Of a stretch of DNA of 64,000 nt, positions 60,435-64,000 are shown piece by piece. The notes under the pieces were generated by a model. That model was not told where the DNA came from. It did no database searches and saw nothing but the letters and a program-made list of their open reading frames with translations. The DNA is from Neckera pumila (Eukaryota > Streptophyta > Bryopsida > Hypnales > Neckeraceae). The stretch's first letter is position 1, and each line of letters starts with the position of its first letter. The position numbers were made by a program, and so were the translations under genes. Where the stretch lies: assembly GCA_963969595.1 (NCBI GenBank), contig OZ018418.1, forward strand, positions 4,841,001 through 4,905,000, in the 5' to 3' direction.

Positions 60435-60965
60435 GTACTATATCCTAATACCCATGTGATTCAATAGATTACGGACAGCGATTGATTATCCACCCATATT
60501 TTCATAACTGGAGAGATCAGTGAGTGTTATGAGTTGTTTACATTTCTCCGAAACTTTGTAATGCCTCATCCGGAGATCTCCGGATACTCTATCTGTAGCT
60601 TTGTTTATCAACTACACATCGATAGACCTAATTTGATCACCCCCCAATGACATTACATTGGCCTCATCGAGAGATCTCCTGATAGTCTATTTGTAGCTCT
60701 GTTTATCGACTGCACATTGGCAGACCTAATTTGATCACCTCCCATTGACATTCCATTAGCCTCATCGGGAGATCTCCCGACAGTCTATCCGTAGCTTCAT
60801 TTATCAATTGCACATCGGCAAACCTAATTTGATCACCCCCCATTGGCATTACTTTAGCCTCATTGGGAGATCTTTGGCTAATCACAATGCATCCTCATTT
60901 ACCGATTGTTTATATCATGAGTTCCTATTTGTTTAGTTTTCTTTGCCATTACATGCTCATTCTAG
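60435..60965 (+). repeat. Intron-like stretch with a 98-bp tandem repeat carrying the palindrome
   Basis: Four palindromes start at 60567, 60665, 60763 and 60861, spaced by exactly 98 bp. Between them 'gtctat-tgtagctt-gtttatc', 'gcacatcggca-acctaatttgatcacc' and 'attggc-ttac-ttagcct' repeat. An acceptor-like TGCTCATTCTAG ends at 60965. Exon phases on the two sides do not match exactly, so one border is uncertain. Confidence 0.7.
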
Positions 60966-62201
60966 CGGTGCTTATGTGTATTCCTTATTGGTCGTGCAAT
61001 TAAATGTAGACCATGGCCTACCTCCCATTAGCCAATCAACGGTTAGTAGAATCAAGAAGGAGCACTTCAATAATGTCTCAATCAAGCCCGTTGGAAGTTT
61101 CTTTGCAAAGTGTACTACATGTGACCAACTTCAGACGTTTATTCTAAAATCGGCCAAAGGGAGTCCTGAGTTTGTAGAATTCAGGAAGCATCATCTCCAT
61201 CACCAAGCTTCATGCCGTTGCTTATACGCATCATGGCGTGAGGAGTCCAAGAGGAATCCGTGTGAGATATTATGTGTAATTCATGATAAGATGGATACCG
61301 CAAAAACAGCATTACCAAGGATGCAAGTCACAACAAAGGCAACACAAGGTCTGGGGCAGATATCAATGAGTGTAATAGGAACGGTAGCTCATGGTCACGC
61401 TGATGATGCCTATGCCCACTATGCACCATCGTGCTGGCTGGGTGATTCAAATGCTACAGTTTCATCATTGACTAGGCTTTTTCGACAATTAGAGGGTCTA
61501 CCAATTCGAGAGACAGGTGAATTGTTTCTGTATCCTCCGGCGAACCATATGTTTGAGGCACTACTTAGAAGAAATTTCCAATGTATGATTTTCTGACCCT
61601 AATAGAACCGGCAGCTCGTTGTGGATCCTCTCCTCTCCCAAAGAGTTTATATCTTTAGCTTGACAACTCTGTGAAGGATAACAAAAACCATTACCTTATG
61701 GCATTCTTGTCCCTATTAACTGCACCTAGGGTCTTCAAGAAAATTCAGATTGGTTTCCTCCTTGTAGGACATACTCATGAAGATATTGATGCATATTTCA
61801 GCCATCTCTCTAAGGCCTTGAAGACCACAAATACTTTTGTCGTTGCTGACCTGATGAAAGCCTTCATGCAGTCCCAAGACCTATCATTCATGCCAGAGTT
61901 TATTCAAGAGATTAGAGATTTCAAGTCGTTTGTAAAAGATTACATTTGTAGTAGGACGGCAAGAATAATTGGTTTAGGGGAGATGCATCTTTTCAGGTTC
62001 TATGTGGACAGTGCAGGGGTCCTCATCATGAATTTCAAAATGTCAGCAGTTGATTTGCGTTGGCTTCCATCTGATAAACCTTCTCAATGCCTTTGGAAGA
62101 AAGACGTGAATGGTCGGGAGATGCTCCCTCAAGGATTTCCAAAACCTATTCTGTTCAAGCCCATGTGGGGTAGCAAAGTTCCCAAAGCCACGGGGAATTA
62201 G
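60966..62201 (+). pseudogene. Unit 3, GHTHEDID (DUF7869-like, DDE-type?) domain
   Basis: Order: a Cys pair (FAKCTTCDQLQTF), ASCRCLYASWREESKRNPCE, HDKMDTAKTALPR (61280-61320), VIGTVAHGHADDAYAHY, then a one-base shift near 61570, LYL-TAG-LDNSVKDNKNHYLM (TAG at 61656-61658) and GFLLVGHTHEDIDAYFSHLS (61756-61815). The three acidic blocks (D-K-M-D, LDN, GHTHEDID) are the hallmark of a family common in plant and algal mobile elements, and their spacing suits an RNase-H-fold DDE transposase; that reading is inference. The TAG sits where the family has Gln before LDN. Not functional as it stands. Confidence 0.7.
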
Positions 62202-62917
62202 GAGAAGGCCATTGAATTGGCAAAGAAAGCTACGCTAAACAAGGGGTTCATGATGGTAGGATTAGAAAAATACCTTCAATACTAGCAAAACGGGATGTTG
62301 AAATGTGAGGGATTTGTTATAGCCTTTGGTCCATATGTAGAATACTGGAATCGCGTTCTGCGGGAGCTAAAAGAGCCCCTACCTCATTGTCTTTTGGAAG
62401 GATTTTGGGCCAAAGACCAATTGGAGGCAGGCTCCTAATGAAGTTCATCAGCCAGGGTTGCAGATCAATCCCGTGGACGTGATTCCGGAGGTGGAGGTCA
62501 CCGAACCTTACTGCTAACCGGCAAATGAAGCGCCACGAGAATGCTTCAATCCTTGGCTCGACATACGTCCAGGGTCATGGGTTCTTATGAGACCTGATGA
62601 TCCCATAGTCTGTGCGGTTTGGCAAGGTAGGGCACTGTCCACTGTATGTAGATTGGAAGGAGATGTGATTGATGGGAAGTTTCTTGGTTCAATATTGGCG
62701 ACCAAATAACTCCGAAACTACCATGGAATTGCAATACCAAAATTGTTGGTATGGTAAATGTATTGTTGAAAACAGTCTTTCCACTTGGGTGGAGGCGACT
62801 TGCATAGCGTATTTGAATTGGTCCAAGATAGTTAATCTAAAATCTCGAACAATTCCGAAGAACAGTAGAGAGGCTGCCTTAGTGAATTTGAATAAGGCAA
62901 ACGAGGTGGATCCTTGA
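62202..62917 (+). pseudogene. Unit 3, C-terminal region
   Basis: Protein-like sequence continues past TAG at 62199 and 62283 (EKAIELAKKATLNKGFMMVG; CEGFVIAFGPYVEYWNRVLR), shifts frame near 62390 (DFGPKTNWRQAPNEVHQPGL; PWLDIRPGSWVLMRPDDPIV), and shifts again near 62680 (GSFLVQYWRPNNSET) before ending at TGA 62915 (LNKANEVDP). The 'VLMRPDDP..AVWQGRALS ... VQYWRP' pattern is what I expect at the C-terminus of GHTHEDID proteins. Confidence 0.5.
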
Positions 62918-62945
62918 TCGATTTGTTTGTCTGGGTTGTTAAGGT

Positions 62946-63990
62946 CATCGGGAGATCTCCGAATGCATTCTACTTGAGTCTTCAAATGAAAAGACACGCA
63001 ATATTTTTTTCGGGACACTACTCTTATCACATTTGATTGTAGAATTAGGTCAATTGTTTAGCAGAGCTATGTTAGATGCTATGTCTGACTATGGTATATC
63101 AGAAGGTGTTTGTAGCTTTTACGCAAATGATTTTTGCTATGCTAGAGAAGAAATGCGGCACCCTAACCGGCTTTGGTTGGCTTTGTCATTTCCATCGTTT
63201 TTTGCAATGAAACCTGTGTTTATTTGAATGACCAGAAATATCAATTGTTGGGAGTTGGCAATTATCTTTATGTGTGAATAGGATTGTCCTCTATGCCAAA
63301 GTACGTGACTCATGTAATTCTACGGTTTGCAACTTCAGTTTCCTCACTCATATGCAATGCTTCCATTCTTCTGTGGCTTTCGTCTTCTCTTCAACTATGA
63401 AATTACTTGAGTATTTCAGAGATATATGAGAGTGATTGAGGTGCATACGGTATGCTCCAATTATTCATTTAGTATTTTAGGGGCAGCCATATTTGCATAT
63501 ACCGTCATCGGGAGATGTCTGGATGCCTTTGGAGAACTTCTAATTTCTTATTGGACACCAGTCTTCTAGGAAACTATGAAATTAATTAAGTATTTCATGG
63601 ATACTGGAGAGTGACTGAGTATGTATTTTGGTATGCAATTATTTCCTAAGTGCTTTAGGAGGGTCCATAATTACTTCTACCGTTTGTTGTCTGGAGATCT
63701 CTTGGTATGTTCCGTGAGGTCTTCTAGGTTGTATAGTGGATGTAGAAGTCCTGGTCAAAGGGGGTATTCTTCAAATCCAGTCAGGAGATCTCCGAATTCA
63801 ATTAAGTGACTCCTCTACATTCAAGGATTTATTTGAGACTGTTTAGGAGGAACCCTGGACCATGAACTATATAATTTCTTTAAGTTCCAAGAACAATTGA
63901 ATTACTCTTTAAAATATTTATAGTTTAGGAAATTCAAAGCATATAAAATATCTACATCACTTGATTCCAGGAGATCTCCAAATATATAGT
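62946..63990. repeat. Palindrome-bearing 3' flank of unit 3
   Basis: Copies at 62946-62965 (CATCGGGAGATCTCCGAATG), 63506-63525, 63691-63709, 63781-63799 and 63966-63984. The segments 63395-63525 and 63570-63710 are a diverged 185-bp duplication ('gaaatta-ttgagtatttca', 'gagtga-tgag', 'ggtatgc'). The motif still recurs at the window edge, so unit 3 or its flank continues beyond it. Confidence 0.65.
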
Positions 63991-64000
63991 AAATGGGAGA

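Noticed and set aside
58384..60880. CRISPR-like regular spacing of palindromes
   Set aside because: Spacers are not unique fixed-length segments, the sequence is eukaryotic, and the palindromes occur in introns over more than 20 kb.
33647..62201. TAG reassigned to Gln in this organism
   Set aside because: Attractive for the TAG excess, but TAA, TGA and several frameshifts in the same genes point to decay. Kept only as an alternative in the findings.

Overview
The window looks like nuclear DNA of a land plant, probably repeat-rich heterochromatin. Grounds: AT-rich sequence; GT-AG introns of 90-250 bp; an LTR-type insertion with TG...CA ends; a CACTA-like foldback MITE; a satellite of about 177 bp; and broken mobile-element genes whose in-frame stops are mostly TAG, the pattern expected from CAG decay under plant CHG methylation. 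I cannot name the species. A non-seed plant is a guess. I saw no intact gene, no rRNA or tRNA gene and no CRISPR array.

Layout. 1-8.3 kb: non-coding, with a minus-strand TATA box, one possible small exon, short hairpin repeats and a 36-bp minisatellite. 8.34-28.83 kb: a tandem satellite of about 100 monomers, broken by a 727-bp inverted-repeat element (10.37-11.10 kb) and a 2,251-bp TG...CA insertion with a 5-bp target duplication (25.19-27.44 kb). 28.8-31.2 kb: nothing recognisable. 32.6-39.6 kb: unit 1, a decayed multi-exon plus-strand gene with a ParB/sulfiredoxin-like motif (INGQHR), a basic low-complexity region and a C-terminal FCP1/NIF-type HAD domain. About 41.0-48.6 kb: unit 2, a diverged minus-strand relative with the same domain order, its coding exon split by a 174-bp CACTA-like MITE. 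48.7-58.3 kb: AT-rich DNA with small tandem repeats. 58.4 kb to the end: unit 3, a decayed plus-strand gene with a GHTHEDID (DUF7869-like, possibly DDE-type) domain.

The most unusual signal is that each unit carries its own family of 19-20 bp palindromes, confined to introns and flanks. Unit 1 has about 15 copies around TTAGGTCGACTTGACCTAA. Units 2 and 3 share about 25 copies around the perfect palindrome CATCCGGAGATCTCCGGATG. Units 2 and 3 point away from each other and share this motif, so they may be two genes of one very large mobile element. The pairing of a ParB-like protein with arrays of palindromic sites recalls ParB-parS; that link is inference. All three genes have frameshifts and in-frame stops, so these copies are probably inactive.
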